Assembly (NCBI RefSeq): GCF_905147045.1
Contig: NC_065890.1
Coordinates: forward strand, 5,518,001-5,582,000
DNA: 64,000 nt
Source of the DNA: Nymphalis io
Lineage: Eukaryota; Arthropoda; Insecta; Lepidoptera; Nymphalidae
Direction of reading: 5' to 3'
Under the pieces are notes generated by a model. It worked only from the letters and a program-made list of their open reading frames with translations. It searched no databases and was not told the origin of the DNA. This document shows, in pieces, positions 13,390 to 28,600 of this stretch (the stretch's first letter is position 1; each line of letters begins with the position of its first letter). A program made the position numbers and the translations under genes.

Positions 13390-13463
13390 TTATAAATAAG
13401 ATACATTAAAATATTTAAAATGTTTTTATTTTTATTTAAACATTTAATGTATCTTACTTATAA
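13390..13463. repeat. Hairpin inverted repeat upstream of FATP gene 2
   Basis: The 21-base arm 13390-13410 is the reverse complement of 13443-13463 with one mismatch; the loop is 32 bases of AT-rich DNA. It lies just upstream of the likely gene 2 start site. It may be a small MITE remnant or a regulatory palindrome. Confidence 0.6.
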
Positions 13464-13551
13464 GGAAACAGATGAATTACATGAAATGGCTTAAATGACA
13501 TAGATTACTGATAAAATTCAAAAATAGTATATTGTGTGAAGTTTCTATAAA

Positions 13552-13639
13552 TCAGTAAAAGTAGTTTGCAGTAATCACGTTGGGTCATCGACGTTTTCGC
13601 TTGTCAGTCGGTCGCGTGTCGTGGCGTAGATCAGTCAGG
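13552..13639 (+). promoter_or_regulatory. Likely start site region and 5' leader of FATP gene 2
   Basis: A TCAGT pentamer (arthropod initiator core) is at 13552-13556. The following 80 bases become GC- and CpG-richer up to the ATG at 13640. There is an in-frame stop at 13562-13564 and no earlier in-frame ATG, so translation starts at 13640. The start site is inferred from motif and composition only. Confidence 0.35.
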
Positions 13640-16600
13640 ATGATCGCTGCAATCGGCGTAGTCGCAGCGTTTTACGCCGTTTGGCTATACCTTAGCCTCT
13701 TGCAAACTATTCTAGTTTCCTTAATACTTTGTGGTATTTATATATTATTATTCCAAACGAGATGGTGCTATGTAGCAATCAAAACAGCACCCAGAGACCT
13801 CAGGTAAAGTTGTACAATAACCATACCATTCTTATTTAACTAGTATATTAGGTATAAATTTTAACAATGTCATTGTTGTAAAGTACTTCTTTTGGTTTAT
13901 TTATGAACAGTGATTATACACTATTCTGGTCTTTAAAGAAAATGTATTAAATTGTTTAATTAGTAAAGATTTTTAATGCATCTTATATATTTTTTAAATA
14001 TAGTTATTATTCTATAATTAAAATTATAAATGTTGTAGTGATTTTTTTAAATACGATAAAAATATGTTAAATGTTATGAAATGGTATATTTAAAATCATT
14101 ATTCATTTAATACAAATAATGAAAGTATAAAATATGCAATCTTAGTCTATTAAAAAACTACTTACAAACATACCTGACATCTGACTAGACTAGGTCTTAT
14201 TCAGAATCCTAAAACTAATCTATGTGATTATTTAAATATTCTTAGAGCATTATGGTGTTACCTCAAGATACTGTGGATTACAAGAACACTTTCACGAAAA
14301 AATTGGACCTTACCTGATATATTTCATGAAACAGTCGAAAGGAACCCGAACAAACCATGCTTCTTATTCCAAGATGAAGTATGGACTTTCAAAGAGGTAA
14401 GTTTATAACAACTTACAAATGAACATAATATTAGTATTTAAGTCTCTATGTATCCGAGATAGTTTTATGATAAGTCTATAGAAAGAAATAGAAAAATATA
14501 TGCAGTACAAAAAACCTTATAAATTTGAAACAAATTGAAATAAGAGTAAGTAGTGTATTTGTATATATGTACAATGCAATATTGTTGAAAACAAATAAAT
14601 TATTATCTCATAATAAAAAATTATGTTCATAACTTATATGTATATGATGTATTTATCATTATTAATTTACTTTAATATGTAAGAATGATTTGTTAGTTTT
14701 TGAATATAAATGAAAAAAAAAATACTGAGAATTAATGTCTTGAACCAAAACCTTAAGTAACATAGTTAATATACATGTTTGATGAAGTAAATATCAACCG
14801 AAATGAAATGTACGAATTTGAAATTCATATTTATTAAAAAATTTAATTAGTTTTCTTAATAAGAAATGATGTTTCACTTGACTAGAAATATTCCTATTTA
14901 ATTCTTATAGTATAATTTTGTATATTATTTCATTTATCTTTTATTATACTATATACATTGGTAACATAATATGATAGTATACATTATGAGTGGGTCAATT
15001 CTATTTGATAATTATAAACAAATTTTCAATGTTAAATTAAATCCAATGCTGCAAGTAATTAAAATGCAATTTCCTATATGATGATAATTTTAAATTTTCC
15101 ATAGATAATCACTTCTTTTCTTTTATAATAAATCCTAAAAAATGAATGATAAGTTTTAATATAACATTTCTATGGATATTTGGTGTCTATGAAATGTCTA
15201 TATTTATAATAAATCTTATTCCCAACAAATAATAATTTAACAGATGAATAATGTATATTCCAACTGTAAATATTTATATAATTTATCAAAATCTGTCTAC
15301 TGTATATCCTGTTTGTAATTTAATTGGGTGAATAAACAAAAAGCGAAATAAACTCTTTTTCAATGTTATTGTCATGATACTTAAGTAATTATGTTTCATT
15401 ATAATTATATATAGGCATATGTTTTCTATTTACTTTATCACTTGGTGGAAGGGTTTTGTGTAAGCCTATCTGGGTAGGTACCATCCATTTATATACTACT
15501 ACCAAACAGAAATATTTAGATTTTTTTTGCTGTTTAATGGATTGAAGAGTGAGTGAGCCAGTAACTACAAAATCTTAGTTCCCAAAGTTGGTGGCGCATT
15601 GACGTTGTCAGAAATTGTTAATAATTCTTACAATAAAAATGCTTATGCGGTGGGACCTTACCAGCAGGTGTCTCAATTGCCAGTCCGCTTACCTACTCGA
15701 AATAAAAATAATGTATATATGGATATATACATAGCTTTTTTTTCTAAAGGTCGAAGATTACAGTTTACGCGTGACTGCTGTTCTAAAGAAGCACGGAGTA
15801 AAGAAAGGTAGCATCGTCGCTCTACTTGTCAACAATTCGCCTCAAATGCCGGCGCTGTGGCTGGGCAACGCTAGACTTGGCGGCATTACGCCACTCATTA
15901 ACACTAACCAAAGAGGCAACGCGCTATTGCACTCTATCAATGTTGCTAAATGCGATGTCCTTATATTTACCGATGAATATCAATCAGGTAAGACGCTGTT
16001 TTCACAAAGTTTATCGTGTTTTTAAATGAGATAAATATTATAAAGACGTGTATTTATTGCAGCAATCCAAGATATATCTAGTCATTTGGATCCTGCATTG
16101 AAATTGTTTAAATTTTCTCATCGACCCTTGAATACGACCAAGGCGGAGAAAAACGCAAGTGGTGACGGTATAAGTGATTTGACTTCACTATTAGAAACCA
16201 CCCCCCCGGCTCCCTGGACCCTAGCTGATGCCGATGGTTTTCAGGGAAGACTATTGTACATTTACACGTCTGGTACAACCGGGCTACCAAAAGCTGCTGT
16301 TATTTCTAATTCAAGGTAAGTCTTAAAAAATATTTAACACCAGTATTCGCTTTTCACTAGTATTCGGGGCAGGGGGAGGCGTATATTAGTTAAAAAGAGA
16401 AGCATATGTCTGTCCTTCGGGTTCAAGCTTACTTTATACCGAAGTTTAACAAAATCGGTTCAGTAGTTTAACTTTGAAAGCGTAATAGGCGGACAGTTAG
16501 GTACTTACATCTTTTTATATATACTAGCTGACCCGTGCCAACTTCGTTGGAATCGGGTATATATTTTTAAACATTTTTACTTGTGATGAAATTATGGCTA

Positions 16601-19600
16601 TGGTTCGGTTAGTACTGACTGGTATGATTTATTTCCTGACTGCCAAAAGTCGCGATGGCAAAAAATTAATAAAATTGTCTCGCGTATTTGATATTTTAAA
16701 TTATCTCTTAAACTATGCAACCAAAAAACATACTGTAAAAAACGAATTTTAACTAAATAAAATTTCCTTGGTGATAAAGCAATTTATTTCTATTTTCGTG
16801 TTGTATATGAAAAAAAAAACCCTCTAATAGAATAAAAAACAATAGATTACGACACAGTCGCGGTTCCATACTTATATCGTAGTATCTCTTTAACCATTTG
16901 TCCGAATTATATGCAATAAAAGGGAAAAGTCTTTTGTTTTAAGCACTTGAGACGATAAGTTTACTTATTTTGATAAGAATTTATAATTGTTTATATTATA
17001 ACTATATTATGACTATACTGTAATAAACATGACTTACCGATTTAAATTATTTTTTTAATAATAAAAAAATACTTTTTGTGAGTTAAATATAAAAGTTAGA
17101 CATATGCTGTCGTTGACTTTTTTGTAGGCATTATTGAACTCTACAACTTTTACCGAGAACTAAATCATATCAAATCAAATCAAATCTCTCATCGTTAAGG
17201 CAGCGTTCGTAAAAAACTTTTTCGTTCGACCGTTTTTCTCAGACTTACTTTGCAAATTCGACTATCACAAAAAGTCTTTTTATTTTTCGGTTAATATATA
17301 GTCTATAGCACTTACAAATAATGTGGCTTTCTATTGATAAAAGAATTTTCAAAATCGGTTCAGTAGATCCAGATATTACCTCCTACAACCTCACAAACTT
17401 TACCTCTTTTTAGTACATATTGAATTACTAAATTTCGCGATTTTTATTATGTTCGACTAGTTAGATATACTTAGTCTTAATATTGGATGATATTAGTTAG
17501 ATATACTTAGTCTTAATATATGTTCGACTAGTTAGATATACTTAGTCTTAATATATGTTCGACTAGTTAGATATACTTAGTCTTAATATATGTTCGACTA
17601 GTTAGATATACTTAGTCTTAATATCCTTGGGGCACAAAAGTTATATTCAATTGTAGCTGTTATATTCAATTTACATGTATTTATTTTACTGTATATATAA
17701 ATAATTCATGCATGATGTTTTTAAATTTATTATATATAGCTTAAAATGTTCCCTGGGTATACAATAGTACGTGATTCGCGCACTGAATCGAATCGAGTTA
17801 TAATTCTATTTATACACCTTTTTTAACGCTTGAAAAACGCGTTACGCTTTTCCCCCACGGGAACCGTGGGGGAGGGGGTATATGGGGCTCGCCGGAGTCC
17901 AAGGCGCCGAGTGCGCCGCGAACATCGGAATACCCACTAAAAAACCAGCGGAACCCGGTACACCGGTTCCGTCAGCCACGGGATCGCTTGCACATGCTAC
18001 CGTGACGCTCTGACTGCCGGCCCGCCTATGCGGGCCTCCATTCTATATTTATACACGTTAGGTATAATAAATACGTACAAATTAATTAAAATACTATTGG
18101 AAAAATAATCCGTAATCTTAATTGTTAATATATTACGCAGCGTTTTACGACATTCGATTATATTTAAATTATATAAAAATTAACTTTAATAATACATAAC
18201 TTAAATTAAAAAATACAATATAGATAACTTTCATAAAATATATAAACTGACATTTATATTATGACAAAACCAAAATCGTGGATCTTATTATTCACATACA
18301 AAATATATGTTTCTTACATGATCCTTACTTAACCAGTACTTGTGCGGTCTCAGTTAAACTTTCACTGCCCCGATTCCCACTTTCTCTGACCAGTCGGTAT
18401 TATTCTAATAATAGTTATAGTCTTACTAAAATCGTGTTTTAACCAGTATCATTATAACCTTATTAGATATTATATGCTACTGTATTAATTTAATTGAACT
18501 TATGACTTATTCCGCAATAATGTGTTTTTAATCTGTATGCTGTAAGGTTAATAACATAGGCAAAGATAAAACAATATAAAAGTTTCATTAAACATTATTA
18601 AAATGTAAGTTACATTTTATGTGATCACAGCTTTTATAACAAAGATGTACAAATGTTGTACTCAAACAATTTTCATTTGATACTACCGTAAGATGAATGT
18701 TCTGCGATTTCACTCAAGAATAATATTATCCTACCAGCGACGTTGTAGTCTTTCTTATGTACTTCGAAAGGTTTCTTAGAGCTTTCGAAAATATGACGTG
18801 GTTAGATGTTATTGTCATACTAAGTAAAGATTTTTCTTTATAGTGGAATATTGAAAAACTTATTGGTTGTTAAAAATGGCGACACTAATTTATTTTTAAA
18901 GTTACCGATCAAGGTCTGAGAAAATAATTTTCTCAGAGATTATATATAAATAATGGGGAGAAGACTAAGTGTATTATAATCAGTTAATTATTATTCAGGG
19001 TCTATTGTTTGTAGTTTTAAAACGGAATTTATTTTAAATATTCTCACATATTTAACTGTCAAATTTCATACTACCTTAATTTTGATTATATTTTTCATGC
19101 ATATCTGTTATAGTTAGCTTGGCTCAACATTAATTAAATCATAGTAGTTACATATTTTTTTTACGAAAAACTAAAAGAAAGTACCGCGTGTCCCGTTGCA
19201 CGAATAGTCTTTCGAGCGTGAATTACAAACATCCAAACAGACACGTTTGAATTTATAATATCATAATAAAAGTATACTTTATTCGAGTAGGCTCTTACAA
19301 GCACTTTGGAGTAATCATTTTACAAGGATAAATTTGAGTTTAATGCTAACCGGCTTGGAATGCAGATTTGACCGCGTAGAGCTGGCAGAAAAACGCAATA
19401 TAATTATTTACATCGGTGGCATGTTAATTAAATGCAATTCTTTTTTTTTATAGAATAGGAAGGTGGACGAGCATATGGGCCACCTGATGGTAAGTGGTCA
19501 CCAACACTCAGAGACATTGGCATTGTAAGAAATGTTAACCATAGCTGACATCACCAATGCGAAAATTAACCTTGGGAACTAAAATGTTATGTTCACCCTT

Positions 19601-22600
19601 CGAACCGGAACACAAAAATACCAAGTACTGCTGTATTGCGGTAGATTACCTGATGTGTGGGTGGCACCTACCCAGACGAGCTTGCCCAAAGCTGTACCAC
19701 CAGTATAGTTCAATTGACTATTATTTAGTTTTATCATGTATATAATATCTTATCGTGTAATATTACGCTCCACTAATCTTTTTTAACACAAGTATTGAAT
19801 TTATTATTTGGCAAAGCTTAAAGTATTTGCGGAATTGTATTATATGTAGAAGCGAACACTCGACCAAGGGTAAGATGACTTTGCGTAGACGGAAACTTGC
19901 CACTACATGGTTTTGTTGACATTTCGTGTTTATATAAAGTTTGTCGCTTTTTTTCTATTAATATAATAGCGATGAGTGGATTACATATGTTGTATTTACA
20001 GCAACATACGTATTCCACTCATTTGCGATGCAACAATAAGTATTCCTAGTTTGTTAAAAATATATCACGAAGGGATACTCGAGCTCTGGGATTCTAAATA
20101 GCGGCTACAGCTCTTTTTTGAAGAACGAATACAGTTTCACTCCAAGGTTCAATATATAATAAGATACGATACTATGAAAATATCAAACATTTACTAATCT
20201 ACTGGTGGTAGGGCTTTGTGCAAGCTCGTCTGGGTAGGTACCACCCACTCATCAGATATTCTACCGCAAAACAGCAATACTTGATATTGTTGTGTTCCGG
20301 TTTGAAGGGTGAGTGAGCCAGTGTAATTACAGGCACAAGGGACATAAAATCTTAGTTCCCAAGGTTGGTGGCGCATTGGATATGTAAGCGATGGTTGACA
20401 TTTCTTACAATGCTAATGTCTAAGAGCGTTGGTGACCACTTACCATCAGGTGGCCCATATGCTCGTCCGCCTTCCTATTCTATAAAAAAAAAAAAAAAAT
20501 AATCGATAAGTATCAATGTCCGTTAGTTATCTAACTTTCCTAAACTTGGATGTGTATGTCGCGGGACTGAGTCTACCTGTAGGGGATGACAAATGGGAAT
20601 TCGAATGAATCTTCGAATGAATCTTCGAATGTATAGTAATAAAATACAGTACTATCAGATACTTAGCCACAACACAACACAAACTTAGACACAACATTGG
20701 CTTTTGTTTTTTTAGCGTTCAAAACTTAATTATTTATGGTTAAGTAATTTTATATCGGTGATAATGAATTGTTTACATCGTCTGTCGTTTTATCGTCTTT
20801 ATGTCAACTTTTCAGAGTAATAACTGTCATCAATAAATAACATTAAACAAAACAAAAAATAAAATTATCAGTAACAACAATGAACTCAAATATCTTTAAA
20901 ACAAATGCCTTCAGTTAAGTACCTACAATCTACATATAGTATAATGATACTATTGAACAAGTATAAAGATTTTAATTACATTTGAAGAAAGTTTAGATGT
21001 AATTATTTATTTTCCTTTTTTCTCTGACGGTACAAATTAATATTATATCTACAATCAGATGTTTAAAATTGGATTGTCAGTTAATCTGTGTCCCAATAAG
21101 AAACATATTTTACCGAGTTTTTACCATAGTTTTTGTAGTTTTCAAGTTTCCAAATAATGCATTCATATTCTAATTATAATAATGTCTCCAGACCGGTTTC
21201 GGCCACGGCGGCTAATCTCAAGAGAGATTAGCCAACTGCGCAAGAGATATTATAGTGCACAAGTGTGTGCGCAAACATAGGTGCACTCTCTCTTCCCTCA
21301 CTCTCATAATCCGATGTGACTGCAATCCGACACGACCGGAAAGAGTTCAGGTGCAGGAACATTAGATTTACGTGCTTTCCGAGGCACGGGAGTGTACACA
21401 CTTCCAACTTCTAGTCTCCAGACCCAATAACTTTTTATTGAACCCAGGACCTCAGGGTCTGCCTTACATCAAGCCACTAAACCAACGAGACATTCATATT
21501 CTATAAAATTTTAGTAGCGAAATTTTAAAGATACATTCAATTAATATACTACTAAATCGTAGAAAGTGGTAAGAACATGTGAATCTTAACCGATGATCGT
21601 GGGTTCAAACCCGGGCAAGCACCACTGAACTTTCATGTGCTTAATTTGTGATTATAATTCATCTCGTGCTTTACGGTGAAGGAAAACATCGTGAGAAAAC
21701 CTGCATGTGTCTAATTTCACTGAAATTCTGCCACATGCGTATTCCACCAACCCGCATTGGAGCAGCGTGGTGGAAGCTCCAAACCTTCTCCTCAAAAAGA
21801 GGAGAGGAGGCCTTTAGCCCAGCAGTGGGACATTCACAGGCTGTTACATCATTACATCAAATCGTAGATTTTGAAAAGGCGTGCCTTAAAACCATATTGT
21901 ATATATATATACATACAATATGGCAAAAAATAAACGATAACATTCGTTCGATTTATTTGTCACACATTATAAATGCTTATCAAAATAAATACCAGATACA
22001 TTTTAAACGTTTTCTAATTGAGCAATTAGCACTAAAAAGGCCTTGATTCGCTTCTATAAAAGTTGCCTTTGCTAGACTTTGCAGGGTCAAAATGTTTGAA
22101 GTTAAAATATATTCTGCCTATACTAATAAATGAGGAAACTGAAAAAAATTACTAAACCGTACATATAACTTATACCAGAAGATATAGTACACGTTTTGGA
22201 GATTTTAGTACATCATATTATCATATAAATAGCTGGGATTTGACTTTTTTTGACATGACTAGCTTGAATTTAATATTCTCGTTATGTATGTATACACAAA
22301 ACTACAATTAAATTGCGAAAATTTTACGCAATTTAACCCACAATGGTGTTTCGTTTTTTAATTGCATTATGTATAAACTTTATTTGTATTTAAATATAGA
22401 ATATAGGGTATATTATTAGTGTATAGTATACATATTAAATGTCCTTCCGCTTTCTATAGGTTGAACAATCATTACCCCGTCATTAATTTACTTGTACTTT
22501 TTAAAAAAATATTTTTGGTCAATTAATCGATTTATAATAAAATATAATATCACTTAGCATTTATTAAGTTAAAAATGTCTGCAACGTGTATTTTTTTTTT

Positions 22601-25600
22601 CACAGATATGTTTTTATGGCATGTGGTCTCCACAATATGAGGCTTAACTCATCTGATATTGTATATTGTCCACTGCCGCTCTACCATACCGCTGGCGGCG
22701 TCGTTAGTGTGGGACAAGCATTAGTGTTCGGCTGCACGGTTGTGCTCAAGTCGAAGTTCTCAGCTTCGCAATATTTCCCAGACTGTGCTAAATACAAGGC
22801 AACGGTAAGTTTGTCTTTTTTTTTAAATACTAAGCACATTGGTTTATTATTTATTATTCGTTCCTGACTTCACACGATTGTCAAATTACTTCCAACGAGT
22901 ACTTGTGAAATATTTACAATTGCTTAAATTTATTTATTTTAAGAGGTATTTGTTGTAAAATATAACACCATGCTCGGGAAAAGTATCTTGTCCAAATAAG
23001 GTTTTAAGTTTATACCGCCGCGCTCCACTGTGGTTCTAAATGCGCAAGAATTTCATCAGACACATCCGGGTTTCGCATTATAACCATAAACAATGCATAT
23101 AAAATGATGCTATAGTTGCATTTGAACTTGCTTTTCGACTGCTTTTCAGATCCACGTATTTTATTTACACTGGACCATCTCGACTCTAAAATATTTAATA
23201 TACTTACTATATTTAAAAATTATATATTGTTAGTACCGGGAAAAGTTATCGGGGAACACTCAAAGTTCTATTAAACGAAACGTTTAAAATTTAGAATAGA
23301 TAAAACGGCTAAACAATGTAATTCCGATTATTTTCTAAGTTAACTGATTAATATATTATGAGTGGTTTCATACTCGTTGACTAAAAATATCTAAAAATGT
23401 CAACATTGTTTATTAATATTTAGTGCATAATTAGCACCTACTCTAGAGATTAAGCCGAGATGGCCCTGTGGTAAGAGCGCGTGAATCTTAACCGATGATC
23501 GTGGGTTCAAACCCGGGCAAGCACCATTGAGTTTTCATGTGCTTAGTTTTTGATAATAATTCATCTCGTGCTTGACGGTGAAGGAAAATATCGTGATACT
23601 GCCACATGTGTATTCCACCAACCCGCATTGTAGCAGCGTGGTGGAATAAGCCGCAAAATCCTTCTCCTCAAAAAGGGAGAGGATTCCTTAACCCAGCAGT
23701 GGGACATTCACAGGCTGTTACTGTACTGTACTGTTTTACAGAAAATGCAACCGACATTGCAAGATTACTAAATATTTACTTATTTGCCATTACAAAAACA
23801 TACACGCCTAATCATTCAAATTAACTAAATATTTTCATACTATTTCTCCATTTCTTAATAATAACGATTACTATCTTTGTTTATGGTTCAACGGTAAGGT
23901 ATATATATAAGGTAAAATTAGTTAAAATTTAATATAATTGACCTAAGTTGTATTCTATCTATTTATATAGGAGGAGGTTATGTATTACGTGTCTTGACGA
24001 CGTGTATTGAAAATTTCATGATAAAATATTAAATAGTTGACGTGAAAAAGTAACAAACAAAGTCACTAGCTATTATAATATTAAGGATTATCTTTTCTAT
24101 ATTGTAGTGTTTACAAATAGACTATTCTATTTTCTATGCACCACTGATTATTATAATTATTTTAATATTATAGCGGGCGTAGATTTATATTTGTATGAAA
24201 GACGTATACAAAAAAAAAAAAAATTGCTACATAATGTTTATAAGTTAATGCTGTGTGTGTAACAAGGTCAGAAAGTCTAAAGTACATTTTAACATTGCTT
24301 GCTTTAGAATACACGACGTATCATTAGCAATTTATAGTATAAAATTAATTATATAAAATAAAAATTTTATAATATAGAAAAACGTTTATTTTATAAGTTA
24401 TTGTTTTATCGACCTTAAATTAAATTCATATAAATCTTAAAATCTTATATTGAATTAGAGCAATTAGATGAGCAAGATATATATTCATAATATAATTCAT
24501 CTCGTGCTCAGCGGTCGGGAAAACATAGCGAGTTGAACCTTCAAGCGTTGCATGAAATGCTATCAATGCAATCGTGGTAGTCTTCTTAACATTTTAAAGA
24601 ACAGTACACTAGAATAGCTAGGTAATTGTTATGACGTCTTTAAGCGTTAACAGACCATTAAAGTGTTAAGAGGCTGTTTGATACTTTTAGGTTGGATGCC
24701 GCATGAATTTACATTTAAGTTCGATTTTATTTTATTTTACATAAGACCTTTCACTAGTCTGTAGTCATTGGTTTACTAAACAGCTATTCTACGGAGAAGG
24801 AATACACCTCGACTGCCCCAAAAACTGCGCTCCTTCAGATTTTTCACTTTTAATTTTGTTTCTCATTTCTGTTTATTCATATAGTTTTTGAATCAGAAAT
24901 CATACACTGAGCCCGAAAGAACCGATACCTCTTTGCCTCTACGGCGCTTTCGATTTCTATAATAAAATCAGTGAAATTGTGTTTGCTAGCGGTTTATACA
25001 GGCCTTCGTACGTGGCACGTGGCGTACTCACTAGAGTATTACAAAAGGATACATAATATGGCATTCAACGTGTTAAATTATAATACATCTAACATACTAT
25101 ACTCCATTTGACCTCGTGTCGATTACAAATGTAAACGCACACAGGTGCAAATCGTTAACTTTATTTTTTTCCTACAGGCCGCGCATTATATCGGCGAGAT
25201 GTGTCGCTACGTCCTAGCGACGCCTCCCTCGCCCGCCGATAAGCAACACAACGTCCGCGTCATATATGGCAACGGGCTAAGGCCACAGGTAAAAAAACCC
25301 ACTATTATATATATTAATCTATACAGCCATTAAGTTAATGCATTAAATACGCATCGATACGTATCGATTACGTCATGCGATGATGATTTTGATTTATTTT
25401 TAAAATGGTTTTGTAATTTTTTTTAAGTTGGTCTAAAGTTGTTCTAAAGTTGTTCTTGCTTAAAATATCATCGTTTATAATAATAATTATATTTATAACT
25501 ATGTACTTATTCTCAATGGTGTAGATTGAATTTGGTTTCATAATTTAATATTTAGCATCGTACCGTAGCCTATAAGAAAAAATGTAAGGAGGTCACTTAT

Positions 25601-28600
25601 TAAAATGTATTATGTTATAATATGTTAAGGAAAAGTACGTCTTACGGAAAAATACTCTATGATTACGTTTATATCTGCCAATCCTCAATGGTTCAGGTTG
25701 GCCAATTAAGGTCTAAAAATAATTTATAAACAGTGATGTACTCCTGAGTCATTTCAATCACGGCGGCCCTACTCAACGGAGAAATGCCGAAGGGCAGAGG
25801 AAAGAGTACTTGAATTGGTGTGCAAACACATGTGTACTCAATTCCATCTCTCATAATCCGACACGAACAAAGACCAAAGGCTTTACGTGCTTAATAACTT
25901 AACGAGAATCCGAAAAATAAGCGAATAGTTTTAATATTATAAAATTGTATAATTTTGAATATTTTCCTCAACAAAAAAAAAAACTTGCAAAAACAACGTA
26001 ACAAGTCTTACTAACTTATTATTCTTATTGTAAATAACTAGTGCTCAAAGGGGTGATTAAAACTTACGTCATGCGTTGAGGTTATATATTTACATTGAAT
26101 TATTAAAGTTATCTATCGTAAAGTATATTAGAAAGTTTTATTCAAAAATTAGGTACCTACCTAATAAATATACATTTTTTTATAGGCAAGTTCGTCCGTG
26201 CCTTTATATTTTAATTTAATGTTTAATTATATCGCATACAGAGCTATAATTTTGTTAATGATATAATTAAATAAAAACTATGTTATTACATTTAACATGC
26301 TAAAGTCATATAATACTATGCAAATGCTCCGCTATATAATTAAATAACGCTTCGTGTAATGGCTTATTATTGTACTTCCAACCAACATCGTCAATGCGCC
26401 ACCAACTTTGGAAACCAAGATATAATGTGCCTGTGTTTACTCTCCACTGGCTCACTCGCCCTTCAAAACGGAACACGACAGTACCAATTATTATTGTACT
26501 ACTTATATATTGGGTGGTACCGACCTAGACTTACATTTGTGCATTTATGTAGTTTATTCATTTAATAATACATAACTACAACAGATTATATTAAACAATT
26601 TTAAAAAACAAACTTATTAGTCTATTATTTATTCGAATAATATGATTTATATTCTTACGTCTATTTCAGATCTGGACCGAATTCGTTACACGATTCAACA
26701 TAAAGTACGTCACAGAATTCTACGGCGCGACCGAGGGGAATGCTAATATCGGTAATTAAAAATGTACTTGTACGTTTATATTAATAATATCCTAGGACAT
26801 TATTCACATACGGCCATCTGATCCCAAACTAAGCAGAGCTTGTACTATGAAAACCAGACAACTGATACACTACATTTACTACTTTTCTTTTGTAAATACA
26901 TACTTATATAGATAATTACACCCAGATTCAGGACAAACAGACATGTTCATGCACAAAAATGTCTGTCCTGGGTGGGAATCGAACCCACAACCTTCGACGT
27001 GAAAGGGAAGCACGCCAACCGGCCCGTCGATTTGATTTGATAGTTTGATCATGTATACCTGTTGAGGTATTCTGTAAGAACCGACTTCATAATCACTCGT
27101 GAAATGTTCGGGTGCTTTTTTGATGCGTGTGTCATTTAAATGTTATAACTATTATAGTAAATATCACTTTCTGACATTTCAATATCATATTTTGCGGCCA
27201 GTATCGTCTCCGTTCTTATAGCTTAGCTAAACTTCCCAGTGATGCGAAAACAGCTACACTTAAAAGTAATTTAAATACAGATAACAATTCAATTGGATTA
27301 ACTACTACAAGTTTCCTGTCGGTTCTTTTCGGTAGAATTTCGAACTGTTTATAAATTTGTATCTTATAAAATGATGATCTATTTTTTAATATTAATTAGA
27401 CTCCTTCTCTCGCTGCAATGTACATAATGAATCTCTATGTACACAATATGTTTATTCATTTGTTATTGCCAATTGGGTTAAGTCCTTATAAATTTTTTTT
27501 CTCTCTTGTTATTCTAATATTATAGATCCGAAAGTAAGTTTTTTTGTTTGTTACGATTTCACGTTTTAATTTCTCAACGGTTCACCATGAAATTTTGTAC
27601 ACACGTTGTCATGGTTACCGAATACCGAAGACCCTACCGACCACCTGCCCCCCCCCCCCCCTAATATACGCGGTCGGAAACTAATAACAAATATGTGTTG
27701 TCACTACTGTGATTAAGTTTTTACATTGTATGCCTATTTGTACTGTTGTGTGTGTGCTGCTTTCTATATTGAGAATTTATATTTGTTAATTTAAAATAAA
27801 TACATATAATGATTGTTTAATATTGCTACTAAAATATTTGAGTGAGTTTTTGCTTTGAAGTAATTACTCCGGAATCTGATTTCTGATTCTGCTCTCTGCT
27901 GATCTGATTTCGCGGCGGTTTTATAGCCGCAGACTTATATCAACCGAACGAATAGTACAAAGTCCATGCAAGCTACTTGCGTCAAGCGTTAGCGATTATG
28001 AATTAATTAGAATATATTAAAATAGTTTTAACTTTAACATCTCAATATTTGAATAACCGGATAAACGAAGCGCGGGATGGCAATTGTTATTTATATATCG
28101 TCTTCATAATTCAAATGAACGCACGAGTTATTTTACTTCGATATTATAAATAATTATTTTATTTAGTCGTTTTGTTCTTATTTAATTTAGTTGATATCAG
28201 TTTTATGACATGGGAGCGATATAAATATTTGGGATATTATTGAAAGAAATAGAATAAATTTTTGTTTATGGTCTACCTGCCCTTCCCGAATTCGTTCGGG
28301 TAAAATAACTTCGAAATCTTAGGTACCATAAATAAAAGACAGTAATGTTATTTTTCTAAACATTCGTTTTTTTTTTAAATATTATTTCCTTATTGGTAGT
28401 ACTTATTCTAACGCTAAACAACATTCTACTTAGTATTGTTGTGTTCTGGTTTGAAGTGTGGGAGTAATAACAGGCCAAGGGACATATCACATAACTAACA
28501 AGGTTGGCGGTGCATTGGCGATGTAAGGAATGTTTGATATTTTTTACAGCGCCAATGTCTAAGAAATTGTAAGTCGATACATTCAGCGGTATGAGAAAAA

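Larger units (their letters stand above)
16316..22605. other. Large intron 4 of FATP gene 2 (6.3 kb)
   Basis: Holds the repeat fragment near 16420-16560, a 35-bp minisatellite (17450-17624), a GC-rich element fragment (17840-18047), a retroposon tail (19262-19398), family-B SINEs (19441-19705, 20200-20498), a family-C SINE (21180-21495) and a family-A SINE (21561-21846). The rest is AT-rich DNA in which I see no gene. Confidence 0.7.
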
